From Takakia lepidozioides (Eukaryota > Streptophyta > Takakiopsida > Takakiales > Takakiaceae), in the NCBI GenBank assembly GCA_030704615.1, contig CM060731.1, positions 29,016,001 through 29,080,000 of the forward strand: a stretch of DNA of 64,000 nt, in the 5' to 3' direction. Numbering within the stretch: position 1 is the stretch's first letter; every line of letters starts with the position of its first letter. A program made the position numbers and the translations under genes. Shown here one piece after another: positions 24,901 through 37,782 of the stretch. The notes under the pieces were generated by a model. It had not been told where the DNA came from. It ran no database searches and worked only from the letters and a program-made list of their open reading frames with translations.

Positions 24901-25267
24901 CATGCCCGGTGTGACGTGTAATACAAACCATAACCGACTTGATATCTGGTTTCACATAATAGATTCATCTATGTTCCCTTCTACAAGGCTCAAGTGTCTA
25001 TGTGTATTTGGGGTGTCTTGGAGAGGAGATCTTGCAAGACTAGAAGCCTACTTGTATGATACCTGGCTACCAAGCGTTCTGCCTGAAATGATACCTCCAC
25101 ATATCCTAATTTGGCATAAGGCTATATGGCAGGTCATTTTTTTCGCGAAGAGGGACATCTTTGCTGGGGAAGAGATTACCTATGACTACAAGTTCAATTA
25201 CGATGAAGTGGGGGAGAAAATTCCTTGCTTTTGTGGCTCTGCCAACTGCAGAGGCACCCTAAATTAG
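9912..25267 (+). CDS. PHD/extended-PHD SET-domain histone lysine methyltransferase (plant At1g77800 type)
   Basis: Nuclear chromatin enzyme expected to methylate a histone H3 lysine. Phase-consistent exons: 9906-10659 (ATG 9912), 11387-11475, 11892-11990, 12186-12942, 13525-14634, 15374-15512, 15827-18250, 18676-18937, 19203-19286, 19428-19985, 20326-20421, 20938-21105, 21746-21928, 23067-23183, 23427-23609, 24653-24697, 25133-25267; about 2,400 residues. The conserved N-terminal part includes [17 protein letters not shown] and [15 protein letters not shown]; a long Ser-rich, poorly conserved middle follows. The PHD finger starts CDVCG and ends CRTCKF. The extended PHD runs from CVLCGYGGG through [12 protein letters not shown] to [16 protein letters not shown] motifs are [28 protein letters not shown] and [10 protein letters not shown]; post-SET is [10 protein letters not shown]. 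Catalytic NHSC and the YDY tyrosine are present, so it looks functional. From memory the nearest named relative is At1g77800; ATX3-5 share the PHD-SET order. The least certain joins are 21105/21746 and the start of exon 23067 (23073 also fits). Confidence 0.88.
22153..22200. repeat. Two-copy 24-bp tandem repeat in an intron
   Basis: CAAGAACCAGACTTTTAAATTCTT occurs twice head to tail without spacer, in the intron between the exons ending 21928 and starting 23067. A recent slippage or duplication event; no coding effect. Confidence 0.9.
23959..24009. repeat. Source copy of a 51-bp intronic duplication
   Basis: A 51-bp block starting GGGGTCAATGGCCACAAGG and ending GAGTACAATCT is repeated without mismatch at 24564-24614, about 605 bp downstream in the same intron and orientation. 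Confidence 0.95.
24551..24627. repeat. Templated insertion: 51-bp copy bounded by 15-bp direct repeats
   Basis: The 51-bp block copied from 23959-24009 sits at 24564-24614. It is bounded by CTATTGAGGCTTGGG on the left (24551-24565) and right (24613-24627). The right flank then runs into the polypyrimidine/AG of the exon at 24653, so the insertion lies only about 25-100 bases upstream of that acceptor. The layout suggests break repair that copied nearby DNA. Confidence 0.85.
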
Positions 25268-27412
25268 TGGGTACCGATCACCCTGGCTTGAATTCGCTAC
25301 CTGGATTCACCCCAGCTTGCATTGTATTCAAGAGCTGCTACTCAGGGCAGCTTAACATGTATTTGAGGTTGAATTTTGTAATTATTCTTCATCTGCATGC
25401 TGTGTATTTGGAGGTAAGCACTCTTGACTTGCAGGGTCATTTGCAAACATCAACTCATCTAGACTTTGCTCTCGTGAACCTTGTGTAATGGTAGCTGCCT
25501 GAATCAGTCCTATAGAGAATGGTTAGACAGTATGTGCCTAACTGTATTGCAGTTTGCTCGGTGTGCTCTCTCAAAGCAGGTTCGGTTTATATCGTAGGGT
25601 TCTCACTATCTTTTGGCTTCATCCACTCAAAGGGCATACATGTTTAGAGCTTGCAAACAGTTAACTTTCAGAGGACTTGGGGGCTTGGGACCAAACTGTA
25701 ACCCTGAAGCAGGCTATGCAGCATGAAGAATGATGCACCCGTATGGGGCAGATTGGAATTGCAGTATGCACATCTCTTCTGTGCACAGGTGTTTCCCGGG
25801 TTACACCCTTTGACCTAGTTTTAGTGTAGCAACTACACCAACTGATCTACACACGGGTTCCAATAAGCATTCTTAGAACTTTATATGAATGTTTCTGTCA
25901 TTCTTGATAAGAACCTGATGGTGCTCTGGAGCAATCCCTCAGGGATCATTCCGCCTTGGAAGCAGCCTGCTGGAGCCCGAGGTGGAATGATCCCTAGGGG
26001 ATCGTTCCAGGGCGGGTAAGGGCAGTTTATGCAGAGCTGGCCCTTCATTCCTGAAATGTGCGATATCTCCTGCAGGGGGTGCATAATATCGCTGACACTG
26101 AACAAAAACTTAGCGCCATTGCAACACCACACACCACACTGTAAAGCCCGCAGCCCCTTCACCTTTCACCCTCTTCACAACAAGTAACCCAACAAGCAGT
26201 TTTGAGCTCCAGGACACAGAAACTGGGCTCATGCAACGAGCCAGCTCTCTCACCAAATCTGTTTAGCTATTGGAATCCTTAAGGAGGCGTTTAAGGAATG
26301 ATTGTGTAGCCCAATGGTCACCACCTGCTGTAGCAGGTAGAGTGGTGCGCTCAACAGCTGCATGCAAGCTATACTGTGCTTCTGAACATGGGGATTATTT
26401 TGGGCATCGTTGTGCGTGATGAGAATTGACGATGAGGTGGACGTGAACAGACGGGCTTAGAGTACAACGCACCATAAGTAGCACACCTGCACGCACATTC
26501 AGTTTGAAAGGGGGCAATGATGTCACAGCTAAAACAAGGAAGAGATTGTTGATCCGGACTGTTGCCAGATCCTTGAATTTTAGGACCTGTAAGGGAGAGC
26601 AAAAGCTGTTAACTGCAGAGTTTTGTTTTTGTCTACGGAGGATTGCAAAGTGGGAAGAAATGCGGAGATGCTTCCGACGAGATTTAGACTGGCTAGCATC
26701 GAAAGATTGCATAGCAAACGACAAGGTGCATGGCTATTAGTGTCTGGCTTGGGCTAACAGCAGCTTGGTAGACATTTGTTGCTTACGGGATTTTACCAAA
26801 AGTTTGAACAGTCCCTGACTGATGGGATCCTGACCAATATCACAGCAAAAATGCTCGTCAAAGTAAGGTACATATGTTCATTGTCGGCTCCCTAAAGTAG
26901 GTTTGTCCAGGATCACCTGTATTGTTGAGTTGCTTACGATTCTTGCTAGTCTTGGCGTGAGTCTAGCTATGAGTGGAAGCTTGAGCCATTTATCAGAAGC
27001 AGAAGTTGGACTGGTAGGAGTTGAGCAATCAGCACTCATGCTTCTGATATGTATGTCTGCAGGCCCTCAATGCATCATTTCAGTTGTTGCTACTTTTGAA
27101 ATTGTATTGGCCGAATTGAGGGCCTGCCTGCATATAGACAAATTTTGGTGGCTTGTCATCGTTGTTTCAGGGAAAAATCTGTCCTCAGGTTTGCAAATGC
27201 AGGTTTCAGGTGGTACAGATTCTTGAGGATATGCCTTAAGTGATGATGAGTGTACCTTTTAACTTCATGTCACACTGTGACCAGTACAAGATTCTATAGC
27301 ACTATTGTTGTTACTATTCAGCCATTGAATTGGTTTCACCCTTTGACTATCTCACGATTTCTCTGTTCCATTCTCCTTGGATGTGTATTCCTGAAATGAG
27401 ACTTTGGTACAG
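25268..27412. other. 3' region of the PHD-SET gene and 5' region of the LisH gene
   Basis: No coding exon is supported. The first kilobase after the TAG stop should hold the 3' UTR of the SET gene. The next gene's first coding exon begins at an AG acceptor (27411-27412) nine bases before its ATG, so a non-coding exon of that gene must lie somewhere in about 26200-27200. A frame at 26504-26740 is basic and Cys-containing but matches nothing I know. Confidence 0.4.
25941..25995. other. Strong inverted repeat (hairpin) with a third partial copy alongside
   Basis: AGGGATCATTCCGCCT (25941-25956) pairs with AGGTGGAATGATCCCT (25980-25995): 15 of 16 positions plus one G:T, with a 23-base loop. AGGGGATCGTTCCAGGGCGG at 25996-26015 is a diverged third arm in the first orientation. 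It could be a small MITE remnant or a 3'-end structure of the SET transcript. Confidence 0.75.
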
Positions 27413-27421
27413 GGAGGCTTG

Positions 27422-30400
27422 ATGGATACACAGCCTGTAAACTGGGGTGCGCTGGATGCACTTGTCCTGGACTTCGCAGAGGCAGAGCTTCTACTGGACA
27501 GCCTTGGGGATGTTATCAGTGGACTTGGGAACACAAGCATCTGTCATATAATAGAGCTGATTCGGATGCTGATAGAAACTGGTCGCATCACCGAGGCTCT
27601 CAATGTTATGCAGCAGCATGTGCCTGTAGCGTTGGGTGACCAACGCCTTCTCTTCCGGCTGCATAAACAGGTCCCATCTTTTCTTTCCTTTTCTGGGTTT
27701 CTGAGGATGGGTTTAACTCAGATATGCTGATGTACAGAGCATCATCTGTGTGATTTGTCGGCATTAATTGTGTGTTGTGTCTGGTGTTATGCAATGTTGA
27801 TCTTGTATTGGGCCAGTGTCGCATGCGATACATGCCGATAATGCGAAGCACAAACTTTCTTGACTGTGAGCTGTGGCTGTCTACAATGTGGATGAAGAAG
27901 ACTTATTTTGGGGTGCAGCTGGTCGTTTTCATTTGGCAAGCAGAAGTTCATAGAGTTACTCCGTAACGGAGGCGCAGATGCGCATGCGCAAGCCATAGAG
28001 TGCTCTCGCACACACCTTGGACCATGTGCACTCAAGGCCTATCCAGTATGTGCCCTGTCCTAAACCATCACATGATCACGATTTGTTTATACTCAGTATG
28101 CATCAAAACTTAACATACAAGTATATTTCAGGATTCCAAAAACAACTGTACTGTTCAGGCATGAGCCTGACAACTATTGCACTAGTCTTAGGTCTGCATG
28201 CTAGGTTGACAGGTAGAGGGAAAAGGCAGTTACTGGCAAACTTTGAGGTGGGGAGATATCCATCATTGGTTCGTTGTTCAAGTGGGTATGGTACGACTGG
28301 CATTTAGTTTGGGGATACCCATCTGGCAGTGTTGACACCAGTGCCATCATTATAGGAACTATTGGGGACATAGTAGCATGTGACAAAAGCAAGATGGTTG
28401 AGTTTTCTTAAAATGACTGTCAAATACCTGATTTGGAGGATAAAAGGTGGAACCATTTTGGCAGCAGTCTTTAGTAGTATGTTTTGATTAGATTGTTGTA
28501 CCAATCTCCACAACTTCCCAAGCACTATGTATGCAGGAAGCTTTTGAAGAGTTCAAGCATGTACTATTAGCATTAATGTATGACAAAGATGACAGTACCT
28601 CTCCCGTTGCCGAAGAGGTATGCTTCTCCATCCTCTTTTATTCTCTCACTGACAAGTTCATTTACATGCACAGGCATGTCGTAATTTTGAAGATGTATGT
28701 TCTAGTGGGCCTTTTCTTGGTTGAATTTAAGAGATTTCCATAGTGGGTCTCTGATAATTCAACAAGATATTGCCAGGGCTGCTTGAAGCTGAGCAACCTC
28801 CACAAGTCAGGTCCTGAGGTGGAATGTAAGAAAAGAAGAACATATCACATTCTTGTGATAGATTGAGGCGCAGTTGTCATGTTTATCAAGGGTAAGGGTC
28901 TTACTCAGTTTAGCAACTGAAGGCTTGGTCGACGATGTGGTGTGTTGTATAGTAGTGGTCTGAAGTCAAGAGGGCTGAGCTGGCAGCCACTATTGCAACA
29001 ACCCTCAAGGCTCAGCTGCAGGCATATGATCACGTCTTCTCCTTGACCCTTCGGTATTTAATCAGGTTAGTAAAGGTTGTGGTGCCTTCTCCCTCTCTTC
29101 ATCAAGAAGGACAGGTGGTCGTTTTGCTTCAAGTATCTCCAGCTTTTCTAAATGGAATCTAACAAATATTCAAAGAGCTGCAGCTTAGGATCCAAGAGTA
29201 AGGTAGAGCATAAACGTAAAACTACTGCTCTTTTGTATTGTCAACCTTGACTCAAGCACTCGTCATACAGAGTGGTTGACAGCAACATCTGAGATATGTA
29301 ACTGCATGAAATCATGATCTGACATGGATGACTCCTTAGCTGGAAGGTGCTGGGTGCACACTGCTAGCTAAAAGAGGGGAAATCCTCAATGACCTTCGGT
29401 TCTGTTGACCAAAATGGGTGCCTTAGTGCACACTGCATGCAATACGATCGCCAGCGTTAGTTAGAGCCCTAGCCATTTAGTGACTGTTTCCTCAATCATC
29501 CCCTATCTTAGCAGAAATGAAATGAAATGAAATGGTGCTTTATAACGTCCACGGAAAGCTCATAGAGCTTATGGGACAAAATGGAAGAAAACATGAGAGA
29601 GGAACAAATCCAGAAACCAAGAATAACAATTAATGTTCTAGCGATTGTCTAAGGGTGAAGGCCTCGTGCAGGTAGGCTGCCAAGCATTTTTTATCCTCAT
29701 AGTGGAAGACATCAGTGAGAGTTTGGGTTCCACTGAATAAACAGTGGAATAGCATCCACTGTCATAAACGCTGCAAATTCTGCATCTCTTTGGAGGTGGG
29801 TTGAACGTCTGTGGCCCCCCGTTGATAATACCATGCAATGTATTAAGGTGGTCTGTCATGGCATAAACCAATGTATGGGCTCTGCAAATTATGAGTATGT
29901 GATCAACTCCCACAAAGTTTCTATTGGCTTGAAATGAGATCTCGTCTGGGATGATTTGCAGTATCCATAATGGTTATTGCCTGCGGCAAGGGGTTGCTTC
30001 GCCAATCACACATGTTGCTGCTATTGTGCTGTCGAATGATCGGGATCCACCGGCAATGCCCCATGAGTTCCCGCTGGAAGCCCCACTGTCGAGTGAGGTT
30101 GTGATCCAACACATCTTTGATAGTCCAATTCCTATTGAAAAAAAGATCATAGTTTGTGTACGTCAGTTGTAGCTCAGACTGTGAAAGAGATTCATTGATA
30201 GATTGAGCCCTGTTGCTTACCAGTGGTAAGGACCAACCCTCCCGTTTGGGTGATTTGAATGTGATGCAAAAGAGCTTAGGGACTGTCTGATGTTGAATGT
30301 AAGCTTGCCATCATATTCGACAAGTATCACCCCTCTGGGGATGCAGTCACAGGGCTTTACCACCTAGAACTTAGCTGCAGAGGATATGTTTGAAAATCAA

Positions 30401-33400
30401 CAACACTATTTGTCATTGACGGGTCCTATCCTGTGGAAAGATGCCATTTTGAGAGGAAAAATGCAGTTCATGACTCTTAACCATTGTCTTACTAGTACTT
30501 TATGCCCTCCTCTTTATTTTTACCTGTCGGAAGTCTATGTAATACCCAAAGACTAGAGACTCCTACCCTACAAACAATGTTAAAGATTTCCACTTGCAAG
30601 TAAATGGAAATGAATGTAGTGCTTCATGAATCGATTCCAATGTCGCCAATTGGATGGGTTCTAGTGTTGGGACAGTGATCTTACTGCCAGACTATCCATA
30701 TGCTTATTGTTCACCTGCCCATACTTTGACACTGGTCTAAGGACCTAGAGCAGGACAGAATTCTTCACTGTCAAGGCAAAAACAGCGGCTAACAAGAGTT
30801 CATTTGTCTGGACAGCATTGAGGAGATAAAGATCCACCCAGGGGGTTTGGCTGAGTCAATTGACTGCGAGAGAGGCTGTGTGTGGGCTACACAGATCAGT
30901 CCCTATTAAGTTGCACTGTTCAAAACATGTCTTTGAAATGTGACAATGCAATTAATTCTGGTGGTTGACATAATACCCGAGGCTGTTTGTCTGATGACCG
31001 AACCATGGAGCTGGACATCTTGTATGAACTGCTATGTGGAATTGCATGTGTTTCAGAATGACATGCAAGGATTGGCAAATGCGGTGGAGCTACCCAGACA
31101 GTGTGCAATTGATAGCCTTCGCTACACCGGCGGTGACCTCCTTGCTGCATTTAAGGTTGATAACCTCAATGCATCCATCCTTGATATACCCTGTGGGATC
31201 AAGTTGATACATAGTGGAGGCTATATGCCTCTTTTCCTGCCGGTATTCTCTAGCCACTAGTATTCAATAAATCTATCAATTAACTGTTGAGAGAGTCAAA
31301 TGTGATTTTAAGTACGTGTACTGAGTAGCTTTTTCATATTGCTGCTTGCGTGCATGTTTTTGAAAGAGAGGTGCCCTGCTTCCAGAAATGGAAGAAAAAC
31401 ATTGGCTGTTCTGCTCCTTGTTTGCTGGAATTGTGTAGGCTTCTGTTGATGTACATTGACCATTTTGTCGAGAGCTTAGTGCGGTTTGAGTCACATTATC
31501 TGTAGTGCGCACTTACATCTGACAACAATCTGTTTTCACTGAATTGAGTGTTACGTTGATTGTAATGCATAATATTCGCACCCAATGCTACCTTAGTCCT
31601 GAAGACAAACACATTGGTGCAGTTGGCTGCAATTGCACGACCAGTTGCAGGGTGGAGGGAAAATGTAGCCCTTCAGATACGCATAGCTGGCAGGATTGCA
31701 CTGGCAGCCACTTCAGGAACCAAGGGGCCTGTTGTAATTTGTGTACCTGTGTGCGTACGTGTGATAATGTGCTCATGGACTGTTCCCATGGCTGAGAAAT
31801 ACCACACTCAGAACGCAGTCCTGGAGGGTACTAACTACTAACCCTGCATAGGTGGGTGTGGTAATCCCATCGGGCTTTGTAAGAAATCCCAAAGTGCTTG
31901 CTGTGCAAAACCATGAAGGGGGATTCCATACTGCTGCAGATGTGATGGGGTGGTTGTGGTTGTGGTTGCACTGCCAGTCACACATAAGAAAAGTGCATTG
32001 TGTCTGTCTGTGTTTTAGTGTCAGAGAGTGTGACCGAGTGCAATCTGTTCCCCCCCACCGTTGATTATGAGGAACCCTTAAGGGCATCAATCGTAATGGA
32101 TATGAATACCCTTGGAGCAATCACCAGGGTAAAAGATACCTAACCCAAAATGGCCAGTGTTTGTGCACAGTCAATCAAAATTCTGGCCCAGGGAATTGAG
32201 TGTGGTGATATGTACTGTCTGACATCAGACGAGACAACATTAAGTAGGCTCTAGACTTGCTTTTCCAGGTGAAACATGTAAAAAAGAAGCAGCTGGTTGG
32301 TTGACCTCGTTTCCTTGTCTCTCTTGCCTGACAGAACGAGTTGAGCCGGATAAGAGTAAATGTGACCATGCTCGACGAGCTGGTGCATGAATACTGTGTT
32401 TATAGAGGCCTTATTGAGGTTGGGCCCAACTACGCATCCAATGGCATGGAATCTTCAAGCGCAGCCCATTTGACAGATGTCTTGGCCAGTGGAGTGGTCG
32501 AAAGCTTGAAAGGCATCGGGGCGAGGGGCATGACTCTTGCTTCCAGCACAGTCCCAGCCCAAACTGCAGAGGGAGACACAGATGTAAACAAATGCACAGT
32601 GCCAAATCTCGTGCATGAGCATCGAGGTGGGGAGGACGAGATGGAAAATAAAGGTTTTGAGGATGATTTGCAAGACTCTGATCAAATAGCTGACCCATCT
32701 CAAATGGAGACCTCAGATGGTTCAGCAACCAATGCCTGTGTGATGGAGTCATTGAGCCCTTCTGCAACTGAAGGTACAAAGAGCGTACTGACTTTATTGG
32801 TTTTCGAGCTGAAGTATGATGCAGCGTAGCACTCCCACAGCCATATGAATACACTGATCTCATGGATTATCTCGCAGACCTAAGCACGATTTTTCTTTAT
32901 ATGGAAAGGTTAGACGTTGGTATTTATTTTTAGAGTGGATGATCTTAATTCTTCAACTCTGTTTGTTGCAAAGTCATTAAGTGGCTCTGTCATTATGATA
33001 GTATGGGAAAGGCATAACTAATGTCTCTCATGGTATGCTGTCACCGTAGGGATGGGTGTCCTGTGTTTAGAGGAACAATGATGGAACTGCCTGTCTCGGT
33101 TGTCAAGCCCCTGAAATTTTACCCTCCAGGGAGGAATACATACTTTTGGTTTTGTCTGTTCCCAGGGTCTTTGCATCTGTTGCTCCCTGTGTGTTGACAA
33201 TATGCCTGATTAGATCTACCATGCTGGCCTGTTGAAGTTTATTCCCAGTTGCTTGCCATCTGGACTCATGCTGTGGTGTTTGAGTCCCTGCATTCTGATG
33301 CCTGGTATGGCTGACTGTAGTGGTTGGGGAAAGCATCTCTCTAAGTGTTGCCAACACGGCAGCGATGGGGAGCAAATGCAGTACAAGTGGGTCCTCTCAC

Positions 33401-36095
33401 ACAAGCACCAATGGTGTTTATCCACAAGCCCAGCTAAACAGAGTGGGGGGGCTGAATAGGAGCTGGCCATCAATGGCACGCAGAAGATGGAGAGGGCGAC
33501 AGCAGTTAGTTGTCGGAGGACTTCTTGTTGGGGGCTTGTGGGAGTCTACAAACCTTCGACCTCAAGACCATCTGAGATCAGTCAGTCTGAGTTACTTAGG
33601 AGAGAAGTTCCCAGTAAGGTTCCGTTAACAATTAGCTAAGAGTGTTTCATACTGGTTGTGCATCACTAAGGATCAAACTGATACTTTAGTCAAGAGAGGA
33701 CTCCGGCCTTGCCTGATGCCGAATGCCAGAAGTAAGGATTCCGAGTTATTTCTTCCTCACAAGTAAAAGTGCAAGTACAATGGAAAACCATGGAGGCATG
33801 AATGAACAAGGGATATGGCCACATGGCAACGCCAGTGCACACCCTTCAATGCATATAGAGTTAGGAGTTTGTGACACTGTTGTAGGATTTGTTTGGTAGA
33901 GATACTCCTGGACTAACTCTGTATCTCCTTTCAGGTGCCAGAGGATTTGATGCTTGAAAGGTATCGTCGTGCACTTGAAATCCGACAGTTGGCAAGTGAA
34001 GGCAAGACTGAGGAGGTCATTGATGAAGTTCATCGCTTGAACCCCAGTTTCTTTGAGCATAATCCTCAGCTCCTGTTCCAGCTGAAGCAGGTAGGCTATG
34101 CCCATGCAGCTTCTTCAAGTGGGCATCGATCTGGGCTATTTTGTGTGGGTATTGATTCACCTGCTTCACAAGCAGCCAGATCATCTTTATTTTTTTCCAG
34201 TTTGATACTATCTGATACCAGCACAAGTCTGGTTTGATAGTTTAGGCCAGTTGGTCTGAGAAGGGGTGTGAAGAAGACCAATAGTTGCCCTTATGCAAAA
34301 CATAGAGCTATAAGGGCAATCACAATGACTGAAGCAAGATCTCCAAACTGATAGGACGTTGTTCTTGCCACTCATGATGAGCATTACGGTTGTTCACTTT
34401 CTACACGGACCCTGTCATTTGACATGCAGTCAGTCATGCTGTGAGCCTGCCATCTGATTGAAAAACAGGCTGACTGACTGACTAGCGGGGCCTAAGCCAT
34501 GGTTGCACTTCCCTGCAGCAAAGCTTAGCAAAGATCAAGCAACTATTGGCCTTAAACCATTCAGATTGAGTGACATCCCAGTTTGATTTTGTGCCCCAGT
34601 TTCAGCCATTTGCAAGATTAGCGTGAGTTAGCCTGGCATAGGTTTCTTGTTTTCGTCACCTGACCTGGTAATCACCTACAGGTAGAGTTCCTCAGGTTGG
34701 TTGAAGCAGGAAACTACTCCAGAGCATTGGATATTGCACAGGCTGACCTTGGCCCACTGGCTGTCAAGTTCCCTGACTTGCTCAGGCCTTTGAAAGAGAC
34801 GCTTCTCGTACTTGTACGCCCGAGAAGCCAACCTGCTCTTAAACCTATACCACCAGCTGTGCTAGCTGCCGCACTCCAGGTGAATTTCTGTGCTGTATCC
34901 TAGCTTGCTGTTTGTTGGTCATGTTACCTAGACCTAACAGTTGTAGATCGCTCATTGTTCCTGGAGAGACTAGATCTTTTACGAGGGATCTGTATTCCAT
35001 ACAAAGGCGACATAACTAAGTCTATACTGGTGCATTTTGCATCCCTAGTGGAAGTGTGCCACGCATTCAACACATCATGCTTGTTTTGTCCATCACTGCT
35101 GGTGAAGATGGCTGGACTAGTCACACGGAGTTGTCCTAAGCTATGCCTTTCCCTCCGCGCATCGGAGTGAAGGCATGAACTTAGGACCTGGTGAAGATGT
35201 TGGCCATTTTCAATTTCGCCATTAAGAGAAGATGCCCTTGATTATCCAACCTTTTTTTAGTATTTCTGGTGTGTCTTGTTTGCTGTATCATTTGTTTATG
35301 GATGTACGGTGATGTATTGTCTTCCCATCTTCTGAGAGGCATGAGTTTGTGGGTTCAGGTGGCACTGGGTGCAAGCCTGGGCATTGCGGAGCCACTACTG
35401 ATGAAGATCATGAGGGCCACATTGTACACACACACTCAGTGGTTTAAGCTCCAAATGTGCACTGACCCATTTGCAGACCTTCTCAATATAACAGTGCTCA
35501 AGGACACTGAGTCAAGCACAGGGTCTATAGGGCTCGTACTGGATGTCAAAATGTTGGTTGGCACTGGGTCATGCTTGTCAACAAATGAGACAGGTGGCAG
35601 GCAACTATCTGATTCCCGTAAGGAGGGGAGCTTTGATGAAACTTCTATTCTAACAATTATGGTGTGTGGCTCTCTTTGCTTTCTCTCACCTATGTCAATG
35701 TCTCTGTGCATGATTTCTCTACTCCTGAACAGTTAAGAGACAAGAACTTAGCGGAGAAATTCAGGACAGATTAGCTGGCAAGAGAACAGCGAGTTGGGAA
35801 CTATTACGTACACAGAGTGCAGTCAGAGTTTTTCTCCGTCTAGCACGCAAGCAGGCCAGGACCAGAGAAAAGATTCTCAAAGACCCAATCAAACAGGACA
35901 GCAGCTTTACATAATTGTAATTGTGTCATTACTTCAAGAGTTTCTTTAGGGCACATCAATCACACATTTGGACAATGACCTAAGTTTACCTTGTGTGAAC
36001 AGGAGTTTCTGGCATTGTCAAGAGGGGAGGCCATACAGCTCTTGGAACAAAATGATGGAAGCATAGAGAATGTGTTTGCACATCTTATGTCGTAG
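27422..36095 (+). CDS. LisH/CTLH/CRA domain protein
   Basis: Scaffold-type protein of the LisH-CTLH-CRA class, used in CTLH/GID-like ubiquitin ligase and RanBPM-type complexes. Exons, all phase-consistent: 27413-27670 (ATG 27422), 27944-28045, 28537-28617, 28956-29065, 29962-30097, 31057-31155, 32335-32773, 33942-34090, 34682-34879, 35359-35661, 36003-36095; about 652 residues. It opens MDTQPVNWGALDALVLDFAE. The CTLH/CRA-like block runs through LIRMLIETGRITEAL, KFIELLRNGG, EFKHVLLALMYDKDD and VFSLTLRYLIR. A LisH-like motif MLDELVHEYCVYRGLIE follows. After an acidic linker a second CTLH-like half has FQLKQVEFLRLVEAG, PLKETLLVLV and IMRATLYTH, ending in a UBA-like EFLALSRGEAIQLLEQ. From memory it resembles the Arabidopsis LisH/RanBPM-domain protein At1g06060 and longer plant relatives. 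The exon at 33942 uses the second of two close acceptors (TTTCAGGTGCCAG|AG); the first breaks the frame. Confidence 0.88.
29516..29535. repeat. (GAAAT)n short tandem repeat
   Basis: Four units of AAATG within the large intron between the exons ending 29065 and starting 29962. The rest of that intron holds an antisense open frame (29638-29913) without recognisable domain. Confidence 0.85.
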
Positions 36096-36452
36096 TGAAA
36101 GTTTGTGTACCAATGGTAATTGTAGTAAGCCGATTCAAGAGGACAGGGATCGCATACTGTTGTTCTGTTATCATGCTATATCCTCAAAAAGCTAAGAGTA
36201 ACCATGAACTTGGGAGGCCTAAGTTTCTGGTTTCTACCTACACTGGTACTACTGAGTACCAATTTGCTGCAGAGCTTCAATATATGTACTAATGTCAGGA
36301 CAGCATGGAAACCATGTTGAGAGCTTGTACTTTATTAATAAAAGAAATTGGAGGTTAGGCAAGCAGCAGTGGTCGAGCAGGATGAGACCACATGTATGAA
36401 TGGAAGTACAAGAGCATTAGTTTGCTGCAATGAATGGATGTCCTTGACAGAA

Positions 36453-36882
36453 TTAAGTCCACCCACCAAAGAGCAGAATCAGGATGAGGAAAGAATTAGC
36501 ACATGCTACATGGTGGTTTTGCATTTCCGCCCCGACTCTTCTGTTCTTCAGTTTCCTGTTTACTTCAGGACAACCATTAATCCTGTGAACATTCAGTTTT
36601 TTCTTATCTTTGTAAATAATGTGACAGTAGATACATTTGAATGGTTTCATGTGGTGATCACCAGGTTCTTGATCGCGAGCCTTGGAGTGCGCCTCGCAAA
36701 ATGAGGTCGTCCCACTCGTCAGTATCATATTCCTCATGGTATTGGCGCTTATTCTCTGTCATTGTGCTTCGCTTCACCATAGTGATGAGGTAGTGAGGTC
36801 TGCAAAATGCAAACGCAAAAGAATGGCAGACATTACACACACCTGTTACAGCCCATATGTCATCGTGCAAAGCCAAATACAT
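36453..36882 (-). pseudogene. Transposon-type zinc-finger fragment
   Basis: On the minus strand, residues FKCIYCHIIYKDKKK...HRINGC (36570-36635) form a C-x2-C-x12-H-x4-C finger followed by PEVNRKL. Similar single N-terminal fingers with HR.GCP are found on plant transposon proteins. The preceding frame (36882-36658), ending in ...GSRSRTW, is acidic/basic low complexity and joins only through a frame change. No transposase domain is attached here, so I read it as a decayed fragment downstream of the LisH gene. Confidence 0.4.
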
Positions 36883-37262
36883 GGAGTTTGAATGCGAACC
36901 CTAGATAATCATGTGCCTGATGCTCCTGCTGTTGGTGTACTGATCGTTATGATCAAAACAAACATGTGAATCTGTCGCAATTGTGTTTTTAGAAGCTTTG
37001 CGCCAACATTCTCTCCATCGACAAAGTTGGAAGCCACCTACAATCATTCTCCTCCACAAGAGCATGCAAGATGAAAGAGATTATGAAGAGTAGTGGTGGC
37101 CATTGTCACACTATGAGGGCACAGCGGAAGTGGAGGATGCCAAGCAACTGGACAGAGCCCGATTCAAACATTTCGCACGTAGGTGCCATCCTTGCAATTA
37201 AAAATTCAACCTAATCATATCTCATACTTATGTCATGTGCATGTATGCATGTATGCATATCG
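36883..37262. other. Spacer, no gene recognised
   Basis: Nothing protein-like on either strand. Ends in an ATGCATGT-type short repeat (37232-37258) directly before the GC-rich direct repeat. Confidence 0.4.
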
Positions 37263-37385
37263 GCGAAGTGACCGCGGAGGGTGGGTCGCCCAGGGGAGGG
37301 CCGGGTGGGCCGTCGCTGGGGCCCGCTGACAGGGCTGTCAGGGCATTCAACTCCCCGGGCACTTCTATTACTTGGCGGGGCCTAT
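37263..37385 (+). repeat. GC-rich direct repeat D, left copy
   Basis: Shares GACCGCGGAGGGTGGGTC-type sequence, GGGCTGTCAGGGCATTCAAC, TCCCCGGGCACTTC and TATTACTTGGC with 40780-40872 in the same orientation. Much more GC-rich than its surroundings. The pair brackets 3.4 kb carrying transposon genes, and ATGC-type short repeats precede both copies. Confidence 0.8.
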
Positions 37386-37782
37386 GATATGTGCATGTAG
37401 CATCTCAATACAACTAACCAGGTGACTTAAAATTTCTCATCCAAGTATATAAAACCGTACTTTTGGTTGTTGCAAGCCTTCACTATATTCTTATTCATTG
37501 TTTGGCTGTACTTATTTGCATGGCATATGTTGAAGAGCTTTTGAAGTTCTATGTTCGCAGCTTGCATAAGGCCATGGAAGACGTATTGTGAGTTCAACGC
37601 CGCAATCAACCCCTCGTTTCTTCCATTTACATGGTACAATTCGGATCATATTATTGTATAGGGACCGCAGCCAAAGCCACAAATGAACAACTTTTTACTA
37701 GTAATCAGCTTCTTCTTGTTTCTATTACCAAACACTAAACAATGCTGAAATACAAATCTTTACATACCATTTCTATGTAATA

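Noticed and set aside
29638-29913. Minus-strand frame inside the LisH gene
   Set aside because: Lies wholly in an intron, no domain, no splice or start support.
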